Part shown: positions 12,626 to 25,300 of the stretch, piece after piece | Layout: each line of letters starts with the position of its first letter | Numbering within the stretch: the first letter of the stretch is position 1 | Assembly: GCA_022605955.1 (NCBI GenBank) | Contig: JAKCOZ010000005.1 | Coordinates: 46,924,950 to 46,988,949, forward strand | Direction of reading: 5' to 3' | From: Rallus limicola | Taxonomy: Eukaryota; Chordata; Aves; Gruiformes; Rallidae | Length of the DNA: 64,000 bases | Program-made: the position numbers and the translations under genes | Notes under the pieces: generated by a model | What the model saw: the letters and a program-made list of their open reading frames with translations, nothing else | Databases searched by the model: none | Told to the model about the DNA's origin: nothing

Positions 12626-15600
12626 CTAAAACAAAGATGATATCATGTAATTGAATGCATTGTTTTTCATGCCATTTTTTACAAAACCTTGGCTGGCACT
12701 ACTTCAAATCTATTTTCTTATCACTCCTGTTGCCAGTCAGTGGTTGTCTTTGAAATGTAATTACCACCTACTTCCTAAGAAAAGCTTCTTTGTCATGTTT
12801 ACTTACTATATTTAGTGGCAAGTTCCAGCAGGAAGTGAAAATATGTTTGCCATTCTGTACTTGTGTGCCGACATGCATCGCAGCATGGGAACTTGCACAG
12901 ACTGTATATCAGGCTCAGGAATAATATATCAGAGAGGAAGCTTGAGCTGTATGCTTAGAAAGTACAGAGAACGATACATGGAGCTCTCTTAAGAATTGCA
13001 GCAGAAGCCTAATTACTGTAGAAAAGCAACATGCGGGCATCACCACATGACTTAGAAGAAGAATATTCCTTCTTTTGATAGGAGTTCAACAAACTGCCTA
13101 TTCTCAAGAGCTGAGCATATCCTCTTTCTTCAGGAAATGCATTTAGATAGCTTAGCCTGGAAAAGAGGGGAATTCATTTTTATCAGCACCTAGGGATTGA
13201 ATGGACTCACAAAATGAGACTGCCCTGCCTATTCCAGAGCGATACACGAAAAAAGATATTCAGTCTATATAGTCTTAGGTTGCTTAGATGCTATTTTAAT
13301 GAACAAACTGTGGAGCTTGTGGGAAAAAACATTGCTATTTTGGTAGCAGCTGTGCCTTTCTCTTCACAGAAGGTAAGGAGGGTAGCTCCTTGTTCTTGTT
13401 CATACATATGACCTTAGCAGGATGTATAACAAATGTAAAGCAGTTGTTAGAAGTTCAGCTATGAAAAGTTTGTCTGAATGCATCTATATGTTTTGTGCTG
13501 GGAATCTTAGGTCAATAGTTCAAAGCATATTCAGTGCTGAGTGGATTTTATGTAACGGGCAAGTCCATTCACTACAAGAGTAAACTCAGAGGTAATGCCC
13601 ATTCATTCCACAGAAAGCCACTTCCTCTGAGATGCCTGGTTCTGGATATAGTTTCCATGATGATCAGGAATGGACTGGGGTTAAAGAAGTGTCTGGCTTT
13701 ATTATGTAGTTAGGAGTGTCTGTTGAAACCAGAACGAAGCCCTGCATTTGAACCGAGCAAATCGAGGGGTCCAGATCACCCCTTCCTGGCAGTGAAGTGT
13801 CTCTCCCTGCTTCTGTTGCTATGGAGATTTTATTTCCAGTTAAATAATCAAAATTCTCTGTTCAGGCACAGGCCAGCAGCTCACGGTGCCCCTTGTGAGG
13901 CATGCAGACCTCCCGATGGGGCTCCCAGTAATACCATAACAACTGCCTCACAGACCTGGGAGGAGAGATCTGAGCTGAGAACAACCACCCTGTGGACATC
14001 AGTAATGACATCCCCACGGATGAAACTCCCTGGGGTACTGCTGAGAGTCAGGGCAGCTGTTTCAAACTTGCATTGCAAACCTGAGGGAAGTTTCAGCATC
14101 TTGTACATTTACAGAGCTGCTGAGCAGAGATTTCCTCCCTTAAGAAGATCTATGGGAAGGTGGTGACCCCAATGGGCTGAAAATTCATGAAACTTGTACC
14201 AACCTTGGTTACTACTCCCAAGTTCTCACAGTGCCATTGTGTAAATGTCCAGGTAAATGAAAATACTGAGTATATGGATCTCTGCAGTGTCTGTGCTCCT
14301 GTTAGATGCAGCATTTATTGCTAAGCCTCTGTATAGACATTTATTTGTGCAGCTCTAGGTCTATTTGGGATCTTCACAGCTATTTAGCCAGAGTCAACAT
14401 AACAGAGTGAAATCTTAAGGTACCCAACTGTACCCGGCTTTTCAGGCAGACATGACTCTGGTAAGCCAGTTGAAGCAAGGAGGGTTAAACTGGCTTTGCC
14501 TCCAAACAGCTACTCACCACTAACTTAGTTATGTTTTTCTGGAAAGGCTGATGCCATGATGCAGGGAACAAGGATTTAGAAAAATAAAATGGGGCCTTCT
14601 GGCTGAGGCCAGAGGTGCTGCACTACCTGGTCTGTCATCGTCTGCAGTTTTTCTTCAGCAAGAATTAATAGAACAGGTTAAATATGTTTTGCACATAGGC
14701 AGATTGTGGCTCAACTAGAGATAGTGTAAAATCGATGTAAACCTTTATCACCTGCAACGTCCTAAAAGTTTGCACATGTTCAAGAACATTTGCATAAATT
14801 CCTAAAAGAAAAGGGGAAAGAAGTTATTGGTTTAGCACTTTTCTAACTCAGGCATCAATGTACCCCTGTCTGTTCTGCAGTATAGACTAGATATAAGTGG
14901 AGGGCTCAAGGGAGACATTGAAGGTTCCCTTTCCATATCTTTAAGCTCTTGAATCACCAGCAGTATTTGTTACTTGAATATTTGGCTTATGATGGTGGTA
15001 ATGCGTTGCTGGGTTTGCTCCATAGCTTCTGTTGACACAGTTTTTCTCAGGATATAGATGACTGGAAGATTGGTTACCATTAATATGATTGTTCTTGTCT
15101 GGCAAGACTTCCACGGTAGATGGTAGAGGGGTTTTGCATTAACTTATTACAATCTGCTTCTCTCCTTGTAACTTCTCTTGTATTTTCCCATCCAGTTATC
15201 CTCTGGTTTATGTTTCGGTCTAAGTAGCCTGGAAACCTTAGTTCTCTAACACATACATTTTGTACTGAAAAAATGGACCATTTCCCAGTAAAATCAAATC
15301 CAATCTAACCAAAAGATCCACACTAAGTAGGAAACTGAGCTTCAAAAAGTGTTTCTATTGAGAACATTATGCAAAGGTAGTCAAAATAAGCACAAACACG
15401 TGCACACATACACAAGCACATACACATGCACATATACGCATAAAAACCAAATTGGAAATCCACTGTGCCAAAAGAAGTGTCAGCAAATGTGGGTGGCAAG
15501 GAGAGAAATGGACCCAGAAATACATGGGAGGAAGTGTTAAAGGGATAAAAGAGGAACAGGGTAATCAAAACAGTCTTTGGGCAACACTGTAAAATGAAGG

Positions 15601-17202
15601 AGGAGTAGGAAAATTATTCCAATCTGGAAATGATCAGATGAACAAACAGTAACTTAACCCTGTTTGCAGAAAAAACACACCCAAATAGCCTGAACTTTGT
15701 GAAGTATGAAACTTTTTAATGTTGCAAATCTGGCTTCTTTGTAAATAAAGTGTAATAGGTCAGCTTCACTACCCTGTGAATGTATTTTAAAAATAAACTC
15801 ACATGAATCAATGACTTACTATAATTTTTTATAGCTTTTTGGGTTTTTCATATTATTAGGTGATACCCACATTCCTCCAGGTGCATATATGTCCATGCAT
15901 TAAGTGCATTTTTAGATTCTTGACTAAATTAGGGCCTGATAAAAAGTATTCTGACCAAACTGAACACCACATATCTGTGCTCTAACCCAACAGAGAGTCT
16001 CCTCTCTAAGACTGCAGATCACCACTAAGAAGGAAGTCTGAAAAGCCTGTTTCTCTGCTTCTACTCAAACACAAGCCCTCTTAAAGCCATGAAATACATC
16101 TTCAGTAAAACACAGGCTTTGGTTGACTTTCTCTAAAGATGAGAATTTCACCCAGACTGCAGTTGACCTTTAAAGAGTGACTGTTAAAATAGTAACTTTT
16201 TGTACAAAAAGCTGTTCCCCTCTCTGTTAACGCAAGTTACACCAACCAAGGGAGTTTTTTTCCCCCATTTATTCCATAGCTGATATAGCTGCAGGATTCC
16301 TGTTCAGAACACCCCTACAGTCTGTGAAATGTGTTGGTTTTGATGAAACAATTATGTGTGTGGGATAATCTCAGTGCTAAATATATGAATTTATTTCTCA
16401 TGTCTTAAAATAACTCTGTTCTGGTAAAAGCTAGGATGGGAATCTAGGGTAGGGTCTAAAGCAAGAAATCCAGTGTCACCTTTGGAGAACAGTTTTGGTT
16501 CCAAAATTGGTATTTGAATATTTCTTAAAAAATTTAACTTTAAAAAACCATGCCAGTCATGTCAGATAGGGGATCACTGTGAGGTATATGAAACCCCCAA
16601 TCGCTTTTTAGTTACTTTTCAAAGCTGAACCTATGCTTTGCAGCTAATATTTTCAAACCCTCTCAGCCCTGCCCTGATCTTGCTCTTATTGGGCCTAAAG
16701 GAAAAGGCCACCTCTGAATGTTTGTAGAACGGTCAAAAACTTGACTATCGAGACACCTAAATAAATTCCCTGCTTGGGTAAGTGGGGGGAGGCATAGCAG
16801 CAACACGGGTAATTCTGGATAAATTAAGACAATAAAGGCATTCAGGAAGGAGTAGAAAAGGATTGCCATTCAGCCTCTTGGAAAAATTCTGCATTTAACA
16901 ATAATGGAAGTTTAATAGCAGAAATGTTCTCTAGTATGCAAGTGGGATATTGTTACACAGGGCTTATTTATTAGGAGGGTTGAATTTCTCTCCCTGTTCA
17001 GTGAATAAAGCAAGAGACATGTTATTGAAAGTCATTCTAGTTCCTTGTTTTTCTCACACTGATTTTCCTCTGTGACATGTTGCTGACACGCTTTTGGATG
17101 ACAGTTTTGTTTCAGACATTGTCTTTCTTCAGGTTGAGAAATCCAGTTGTTCAAGTTGAGGTACGCCTTGCGATTCTCAATAGAAACATTTTTAAAGCTC
17201 AC

Positions 17203-17259
17203 CTCGTACAATATTTTGGGCTTCCAATATGATATGTCTTCAGGGGAGTAATCACCTGC
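17203..17259 (-). other. Candidate exon inside the BEGAIN-like intron (57 nt)
   Basis: On the minus strand the acceptor is attatgtttcag and the donor GAG|GTGAGC is close to ideal. The phase-0 translation is AGDYSPEDISYWKPKILYE, in phase with the candidate exon at 17456-17514. The 57 nt is a multiple of three and is also open in the phase of the flanking BEGAIN-like exons. An open frame starting at 17268 runs through it to 17032, but the part past the donor would be intronic. I do not recognise the peptide. Confidence 0.22.
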
Positions 17260-17455
17260 CTGAAACATAATTTTTAATATAAGTTTTCTTCATAATAAGA
17301 TACAATGTACCATTAGAATATTGGAAAGTCAGTTCTACTATTCTGATGTTTGGTACAAGTCTTAGACATTGCCACAAGCAAAAACCAGACCTTCTGGACT
17401 GTTTTGAGGGGTGCTTAACTCATCAGTGCCCAGTGAACTGAGAAGCTTGTCTTAC

Positions 17456-17514
17456 CAGAAGTGGAGCGGTCAGCGTTTCTGCTAAATACGATGCAAGATT
17501 TATGGCAGCCATGA
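17456..17514 (-). other. Candidate exon with an internal ATG inside the BEGAIN-like intron (59 nt)
   Basis: On the minus strand the acceptor (acattatttcag) is followed by TC and then an ATG-started frame, MAAINLASYLAETLTAPLL, which runs to a consensus donor CTG|GTAAGA at 17456. The 59 nt contains three CpGs (TCG, ACG, CCG), unusual for this CpG-poor intron. The frame continues in phase into the next candidate at 17259. It would not keep the BEGAIN frame if spliced between the known exons, so it would belong to an alternative start or a nested transcript. The protein is not recognised. Confidence 0.2.
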
Positions 17515-17797
17515 CTGAAATAATGTTTCAGGAGAAACATTACCAGTGTTCCCTGTCCTTAAAGCTGAAGTATATTGGAAGGAAACTATGTCAAGAGTGA
17601 AGTTACTTTCAATATCACTACTCTGAGGGAAATGCTAGGAAAAATAGAGAATTCAGGCTGCTCTTGATAGATTTCTGTAGATTTCAAGATCATCATAACA
17701 CCCGCTTAGTTTGGTCTTGTTTTAAAAAGCCTCCCCAGTTAAGGAAGCATTTAAGTTGTAAAACCACACTAGGATGCTTCCTAATTTGAGGTCTTAC

Positions 17798-17887
17798 AGC
17801 CTCTTTCTGGTTAAAATTAGCATAAAATGCTTGGGTTGACTCATTTGTTGGTGATTTCTGGCTTTGTTCTCCTTTAGTTTTTGCCTT
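17798..17887 (-). other. Candidate cassette exon inside the BEGAIN-like intron (90 nt)
   Basis: On the minus strand a pyrimidine-rich acceptor (aattcttgcag) precedes 17887 and a donor GCT|GTAAGA follows 17798. The enclosed 90 nt is a multiple of three. It is open in the phase needed to sit between the two BEGAIN-like exons, where it would add 30 residues rich in Lys, Arg and Gln. It is also open in phase 0, reading KAKTKGEQSQKSPTNE and onward. The homology is not recognised, and chance acceptor/donor pairs of this quality are common, so this is only a candidate. Confidence 0.2.
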
Positions 17888-18779
17888 CTGCAAGAATTAA
17901 AAACATTTCTTTGCACATAGCCCTGAAAATATAGGTTCTGAATTTAATTTTGATTCATCTAATGAAGTAAATCAAACAGTGCAAATATATAAATCAGTTT
18001 AGGAAAGTCCTCACAAGAAATGCAAATTCCTGCATAAATGGATAATTGTAGATTGAGAAGTTTTGCAAACAAATGAAAAAATATATATTAATAATCACTG
18101 ATAAATGTAAAGCTAGATTACAGACCATTTTAATCAGTGCCAGGAAAGTCAAGAGTGCTTATTATAATTTGCCATTAACATTAACTGGGCCCCTGATTTG
18201 CAATAGCACTGTACCATAGCTTCAATAATTTAAAATAATAGGTTTTTGGTATCATTCCATTCTATTTGGGACTAAAAAGCAAATGATGTGCTATAGCGTA
18301 GTGTGAAATGTCAAAATCCTATTAGAATTGATCATCTCAGATTTGAGTGATGGAGGGCCAAATTCTGTTCTCTTGTATCAGTGCAGTGGGGAGTGACAAC
18401 ACAAAATATGCAGCCAAACACATTAAAACCCCCTTACCTTTAAATATGTAGTATAACTTTGTATGTATAACGCAACACAGCACTAATCCACATATATGTT
18501 TACACATAGATTATATCATATATGTAACTATGTGCAAATATTACTATTTGCATATTTACTTTCAAGAGACACATTTTACATATCATATATGTAAATAACT
18601 TCACGTTGTACATAATATATATTCAGATAAGTGAAATATATTAAATGTGAAAACACAACATGTAATCAATAAATAACAATGCATGTTTGAGACTATATGC
18701 TTCTGTTTTTACTTGCATATATCTTTAACGCAGTCATTTGTAAATTTCTAGTAATTGTTTATTTTGAAAAGTTACTAAC

Positions 18780-18941
18780 CTTCTCAGTTTTTCAGTTACT
18801 TTTTCAAGCTCCTCCTGAGCACGTCTCAGTTCTATTTCAAGATACTGACGTGTAGAATCAAATTCCGTTTCAAGCATTTCCAGCTTATGGGTAGTGTACG
18901 ATAGACGCTTTCGTAATTCCCCCTTCTGTTCTTGCAAAGTA
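18780..18941 (-). CDS. BEGAIN: BEGAIN (or BEGAIN-like) coding exon, N-terminal coiled coil
   Basis: This is a 162-nt exon on the minus strand. The acceptor is a pyrimidine tract ending tttttctag above 18941, and the donor is AG|GTTAGT below 18780. It starts with one base finishing a split codon and ends with two bases of an Arg codon, so it joins the exon at 12625 in frame. The translation contains LQEQKGELRKRLSYT and STRQYLEIELRRAQEEL, followed by EKVTEKLR. These are hallmarks of the BEGAIN N-terminal coiled coil, rich in Glu, Lys, Arg and Leu heptads, with very few changes from the mammalian protein as I recall it. Several CpG codons are kept (CGA, TCG, ACG, CGT) although the surrounding intron is CpG-poor, which is typical of constrained coding sequence. 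An open frame with a Met (18734-18997) extends past both splice sites, but those flanks are intronic. The upstream exon must end in phase 2 (two bases of a codon); none is firmly identified. Confidence 0.92.
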
Positions 18942-21900
18942 CTAGAAAAACAAAGACCACAGCTGTAGAATTTAGCTGCTCCTGAAAAGCTTTTCATGAT
19001 CTACTCTTTGACCAATTCCCTACAGTATAGGTTGGCTTTAAGCCAGAGAAGTGTGCTTAATAACTTGTTTACTGCACTTTGAAAATCTTCTGATTTAGAC
19101 AGTCGACTATCTTCCCATCTGTCCTTTCTAGTGCATTCATTGCTAATATCTCATTAGCCAAGATGGAATATTTTGTGAAAGAATCCTCATTAAAATATAA
19201 AATACAATTCAGAAGCTGGTTTGTCTCAGGACCTTTCATTTATAGTTATAAAATACTGTGACTGAAGTAGCAGATATCAATAGAACAGTAAATCTAAATT
19301 AACTGTTCAAAAACATGTCCTTGTCAATAATCCAAGTTATAATATACTTTGCGGAAAAAGAAAATCTTGTCTGATTTGATTCAATTTCCACCCTGGCCAT
19401 AGAGCTTCTAGAGATGTTATCATTCTGCATTTCACCTGGAGAATGGTAATGAATTAATATTATAGTAATGTTAAAGTTCTATCTCTTTCCCCATTTTCCC
19501 AGTTATTTGGGAGCAATGACTTCCCACACTCAGGCATGACTCCTAGTTTTTCCTAGTGTCCTGGCTAAATAAAGAACTTTAGCCCTGATTGTAAGCCAGC
19601 TTCAGTTACACTGTTTGACTAAACCAAGCACTGGGCAGAGAATTTGGAGAGTTTTTTCATTTTGATATTTCTCTAATTTTAGAGATGGTATAAGATAGCC
19701 TACAATAGAAGATCCAAGCAAAATTTCTATCATGAAGTCCAAAGTGCCATCTGCACCCAAGAAGTCCCTTTGGATTTGCAGTGATGAATCTGGGGATACT
19801 TCCCTTACTTTACTGGAGCTCGACTGTATGTCTTCAAGTGAGCCAATATGCACTTGTCTCGATTCTTATCTGGTCGATGGAGATCTTTTATCCTTGTCTA
19901 TTTAGTTTGTAAGCTCCTCAGTCTTCTAGCATGTTTGTCAGCTGCACTGCAGGACAGGGTTCCAGTCAGAGCTGGTGTCTGCCATCATCTACAGACTGAA
20001 GTGCTACCACAAGATGCATTGTGAATTGCCTCACTTGTTTTTAATCATATGATAAAAATAATTCTTGATAAAAGAATGGCAAATCTCAATTCCCTTTGAT
20101 GTCAAGCGAGTATTGATATCAGTTTCAGTAGAATAATATTTTGGGTCTTTAATTAGACAAGAGAGTTTGGAACAACCTGCCATTCTTCAAAAAACACTTG
20201 CCTGAGATGTTTTCTGTGTGATTGCCTACCCTACAAGCTGTGATAGGAGCTTCAGTAAGTTAATGCAAAAGCCTTACAATTGCTGCTAGCTTGATCCAGG
20301 CAGCTTAGAGCTAGGAAACAGTCTAATGTTTTGCCAACACAGTGCTCTATTTCAATTACACATTTTGCGTGGTTATGGTTATACTTAGATTACCACTTGT
20401 AGTTATATTCTCTTAAAATAATATATTCTAATTCAGACATTTAATGCAGCTCCAGTTAATGCAATCATTTAGTTTTTATATTTCACTTGGTGAATAAAAC
20501 CTCCAAATTATCTGGGGAAATGAGAGTCTGAACCCATGCTGCTCATTCATGATATTACATCATACTGCCTTTCACTTGCTCTGCTTCTGCCCTGTTGTTG
20601 CTACTCATTTTCTCATCTTGGGAAGGAACAGTGGTCAGTTTTCCTTCCTGCAGCCTGGCAACTTGAATTTTCATCTGTGAAGTGGGCGTTACAGTGTCAA
20701 AACTGTTTAGAGTGAAAAGAGATTTGATATCAAGTCTTCGGTTGCTCTAAAAATCTAACCACTAGGATTTGTACAAAAAGTAGACAGTAGGTCCTGCAGC
20801 TATGGTTTTGGATAAAAGCAGGCTGCTGCTGCTCTATGCAAAGTTTGATCTCTGAGGGGAAGAGGGGCTGTAGAGGTACAAGTGCAGGGGCTATTTTCAC
20901 TTGAATTTCACGTTGAATTATTTGTATTCTTGAATTCTTTGCTTTCAGAATGGGACTATCCATTTCAAACCTATCCTAGTGAGGTTTACTGAAACAGTCT
21001 ACATAGATGCACAGTATGCTTTGGGAAGTAGACAGTAGTTGTAACTATGTAGAAACCCCTCTCCCCAGTGGTTAAGGCATAAGTCAGGCAACTTTAAAGG
21101 TCTGTTTTTGGGAGGAGTTATCCTTTTTAGATGGGAAAAATAACACCTTGCTTATGATGGGATTGTTTAAGATGTGATATTAGGTATGAATAGTTGTTAA
21201 AATGCAAGTTATTAGAGGGAAAGGTAACAAGGTTCATTTAGAAACAAAGAAATAATTTTGACAAGAACAAGCTGAAGGGCAGGAAATTTACAGGCATTTT
21301 TTTGGAACAAAAATAAATAAATAAAATACATGAACTAGGAAAGGACTTAGCCATTTCCTTGAACATCCTTCTTAAGCCAACAAGTTCTGGAAAGGTAGCT
21401 AACTTTAAGGACACATCAGAATTTATGCTTATGATTAACACAAAAAGGGAAATTTTTCTGAACCTGGGATTGAACATATTGAATGGGTACTAAGAGCTGT
21501 AACACTGTAAGCAGGTTTCTCAGAATTCCCAGGATGGTTTTGATTTCTGCATGAATTGAGCATTATCTAGAAACATTACTCGTTTCAGGTAGACCTTGTT
21601 CTCTCTTACTTTTGGTTATATATGAACAAACACCTAAGAAGGAAAGTCAAGGTAAGAGAGAGAAACAGTAGAAAGAAGAACATGCAGTGTGTCAAATTTA
21701 GAATCTCTAATAGCAGAATCAGAGGCTCAATTTTTGTTTTATAAAAATCTATGGTACTTTATGAGTTTGATTTTTTTTCGTGTCTTATGAAACAGATGTT
21801 TTGCCTCTGAAAACCTTACTGCTAGCTTCCTGTGGTATCATAGAACACCATGTCTGAGTTCTCTTCTTACACTGTGTTGCGATCTTTTATTCTAGAAGTT

Positions 21901-22256
21901 TGGGCATTTCATAAGGAGTGCTTAGTTTCGTTGTGTTCTCCTGAAAATTTGGTACTGGTAATTTAAACAGAGTTTCAAAGAGGGAAAAAATAAAAAGTCA
22001 AAGTAAGCTGAAGTAATGAAGTCAACCATTTAGCATTCTCCCTTTTCTCCAAAATAGCAAACTGCATAAACTAGCTGCATTTTGTTTCTGCTTGTCACAT
22101 ACCAGCTAATTAGTAAAGTTTGCTCCACAATATTTCTAGTGCTGGTAAATCAATATATTTTAACTCATAATTTATCTTCTATGGCAAGTCATTCTTCATG
22201 GTTTTGTATTATATATAAAATAAAGAATATATATGTTGAGCAAATATATTTGTCTA

Positions 22257-22261
<5 letters not shown>

Positions 22262-22296
<35 letters not shown>

Positions 22297-22308
22297 TTAT
22301 TTATTTGT
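22262..22308. repeat. (TG)n microsatellite followed by a TTTA-rich tail
   Basis: About 16 uninterrupted TG units (22262-22293) are directly followed by a short TATT-type repeat. It is a typical dinucleotide microsatellite, likely polymorphic in length and able to adopt Z-DNA. The open frame covering it (22082-22423) is an artefact of the repeat. Confidence 0.97.
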
Positions 22309-25300
22309 TTTTAGTTGTTTAAAGACTAAGGAAATCAATGGAAAAAGTACAGCCAGGAGAAAGGAAAGGAGTTATTTGCAAATTAAAAATAACCATAGGA
22401 AGTCTGGTAGAGCTCTGTCTTAGAAGACTCCAGGCTTATATTCCAGAGACTTCCTGAAACTTTGACAGCTAGGAGGAGTGAGAAATTGCAAGATGGGTTA
22501 AAAAATCCTGTAGAGTAGGAACTCTTGCATGAATGGTTCTCTATTTCTTCTAATGATCTCCAAAGTCCTGCTTCTGTGACAACCAGTGGCTTGCAAGTCA
22601 TTACCCATTTTGTTTCATTAAAGTATTTGTCTAAAAACAAGGACAATAAGTACAATATTAAATATTTAGACTGGTGAAAGAACCTCTCAAGGGAAGCTAC
22701 TTTAAAGGTTATTAAAACCAGGTCTTCAGATTTTCCAAACTATTATATTTGCCAATTAGCTCTGTTTATGCTCATTGAAAATACAAAATCGATATGACAA
22801 CATATATTGTCACAGAAATGTCTGCCCACAAGCACTGTAATGTTGCCAGTAATCACCAGGTTTGAATTCTGGAGTTGGTCCTTGGCGGGGAATTTGGAGC
22901 CCTCTTCCCCTGGGCAATGCTCCTACAGAGAGATGCCAAACCTCACTTGAATCTTGTGGCTGGAGTTGATGCTCAGAAACAATGCAGGGGAGATATTATC
23001 AGATGGGAGTTGGCACTACTCAAGCTCTACATTTAGTGAAAAGAGGTCTATTTTACAGGAGAAAGATGAAAAGGCTGTGCAAGCAAGTTCAAGAACCACC
23101 CAATACTCCCAGTACTTCCCTGGCATTAAAATTTTGCCATACCAGCGTGCACTGGGATGTTGAAGCAGAGAGATGTTTGTATTCCTGATGTTACTTCTCC
23201 CTCTCCAATAGCATTCCATCCACAAAGGGTGGTAAGTGGTCAAAATGGATTTTTTTTTTCCCTAGGTGTTTCTGCAAGCCTGTACATTAAACTGAGCATT
23301 GGTGTTACTCTACAACAGCTTCAGGCCCAGGGAAGGGTGCACAGGTCAGTGAGAAGAATGGAGATGGACAGTGTATGCCTGTCTCAGCCTGCAGCTGTTG
23401 GTCAAGATTCATCTGTAGTGCTTGCTGGAGAAGCTCCAGGTCAACATGTTTCCACCAGAGCACTTCAGGCAAAGCTAAGATGCTGTGTGATGACAGGTCT
23501 TTTCTGAGGAAGGTGTTTTCATTGTACCTCTCTGATCTTCTGCCAGCTCATCTGCCTGGCAGATGGCCCGATGACAGAGAAGTGCTGGCATGCAAAGTTT
23601 GGGCTGTTTAGCTGCCCAGTGGCTGGATGATCTGTAGAGCTTTTTACTCTTGCACAGCTCACAAAGAGGGTGCTCCCTGAGCTGTTACTCCTCGAGACTC
23701 AGTGTTTATGGGGCTGCCCCATATATAAAGCATCCTGGAAATCCCATATCTCCACCTGGCTAATAAAAATGCTTTGGTGGCACTTTCATGTCTACTACCA
23801 CCCCAGTGGCTTTGCTTTGTTGATGGTTATGCAATGTTTAAAACCTGAGTAAACCCATTTTTTGAATTATTGAAATTCTGCCTGAATGGACAGATTACAT
23901 TCCCTCATACAGCTCTAGGAGTAAGTAAAGTCAAATATGATTAACAGTCTTAGAAGATAAATTAGCGATGAAAGGACGCAAAACAAGGACATGATGGACA
24001 CCCATGTTAACTACACTGAAAAAACTGTATCAGATGTTCTCATTTCTGGGTAATGAAACAAAATTTTTAATGCAGCTGTGAAATCCTAAATCAAACTAAT
24101 CACATTTTCTGGATAAACATCCTGCCTTTGGAGAAGGAACATGTAAGTTAGAACTAACCTTATTTGGGGTTTGGGGCTCTGAGTCTTGTACTTGGTTTTG
24201 CCAGTGTGCTTGGTGCTATATGGGTTGAGTGTATTAAAGTAAGACTGATCTGACTGGAAGCAAATGCCAATACTGCTGGCCAGCTGTGGCTCCTGTTCTT
24301 GGTCGTGGCAGCAGGCACTATCATGATGAGATTAATCTGATCTGTTTTAGAAATCTACTATTAGATGAGGTGATGCAAATCTGGAAGTATCCATTTCCGT
24401 TAAGTAGAAAGGGAATCTAGTCAAGTAACTCAGACGTATGTTAGATAACTCCCCCTCTTCCTGACTCAACACCGTGTGTATGAGATGAGGTAATAGTGTC
24501 CCTTTCTTGTTTGCTTAGATTGTGTGGAGGCCCACAAAAAAAGAAGGACTAAATGCTTTTAAAGTGTTTATCAGATCTATTTCATGTTTGCAGTGTGTCA
24601 CATTCTAAAAAAGGGATCACAGGATCAGGAATTTAAGAGCACTGACGGAAATTTTAAAAATATATTCTGGAACAGAATTTCAAAAAAGCATCTTTCCATC
24701 CACCTTGTGGGTTTTCACCTAGGGAACAGTCAAAATCAGTCATCCATGCATAAGTACTTGCTGTGAAGGCATCTAAAGAGCAGGAGCAGGTCTTTGAGAA
24801 GAGCCAAGGGACAGCTGTGAGCCCAGCCATACCATACCAACTTAGCCCACTGATGATAGCCAGGAGCTGACCCCTCAACATGGTGGGCAGACAGTGTCTG
24901 GGACCAGGTTTTTTAACATGCTTTCCCGAAAGTCCCTGCCCAACAGTGTGAGGCTGTTGTGGACCTCTGTGAAGGTATGGCCTGTTTGGCACAAGGAGGT
25001 CACATCCCTGGTTTTGTTTCTGATTTTTAAATTGAGCCTGTTATCACAGAGGGAAGGGCAGCCAGGTGGGAAACGATGCCCTGGGGGACCTCTTCTCAAC
25101 ATGCAGCTCACACCCAGGGAGGAGCAAGCTGGGTCCAGAGAGTCCTGGGGACATTCACAGCTAGGAGATGCCAACAGGTTCACCATAACACTGCATTGCT
25201 ACTCAACAGAGCTGGACTGCATTGTCAACTTGATTTGGCTACCAGGGAATTTTGGTTTCTAAAGCTCCTACTGATCCATAGCTGGCAGTCTGGATTACCT

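Larger units (their letters stand above)
12626..18779 (-). other. Intron between the two BEGAIN-like exons (6154 nt)
   Basis: The intron is bounded by GT (GTTAGT donor of the 18.8 kb exon) and AG (acceptor before 12625), and the flanking exons are both phase 2. It is AT-rich. It contains an open frame of 147 codons on the plus strand at 13723-14166 that I do not recognise, a run of CA-rich sequence near 15400-15440, an AT-rich palindromic patch at 18460-18640, and three minus-strand candidate exons at 17203-17887, listed separately. No transposable element was recognised. Confidence 0.8.

Noticed and set aside
13376..13386. Three-base microexon-like pattern (ttctcttcacag AAG gtaagg) on the plus strand
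   Set aside because: An acceptor and a donor separated by three bases look striking, but there is no plus-strand gene here and such pairs arise by chance.
23157..23611. 116-codon plus-strand frame and overlapping 78-codon frame
   Set aside because: No recognisable domain, and a T run and several competing frames overlap it. Nothing supports coding.
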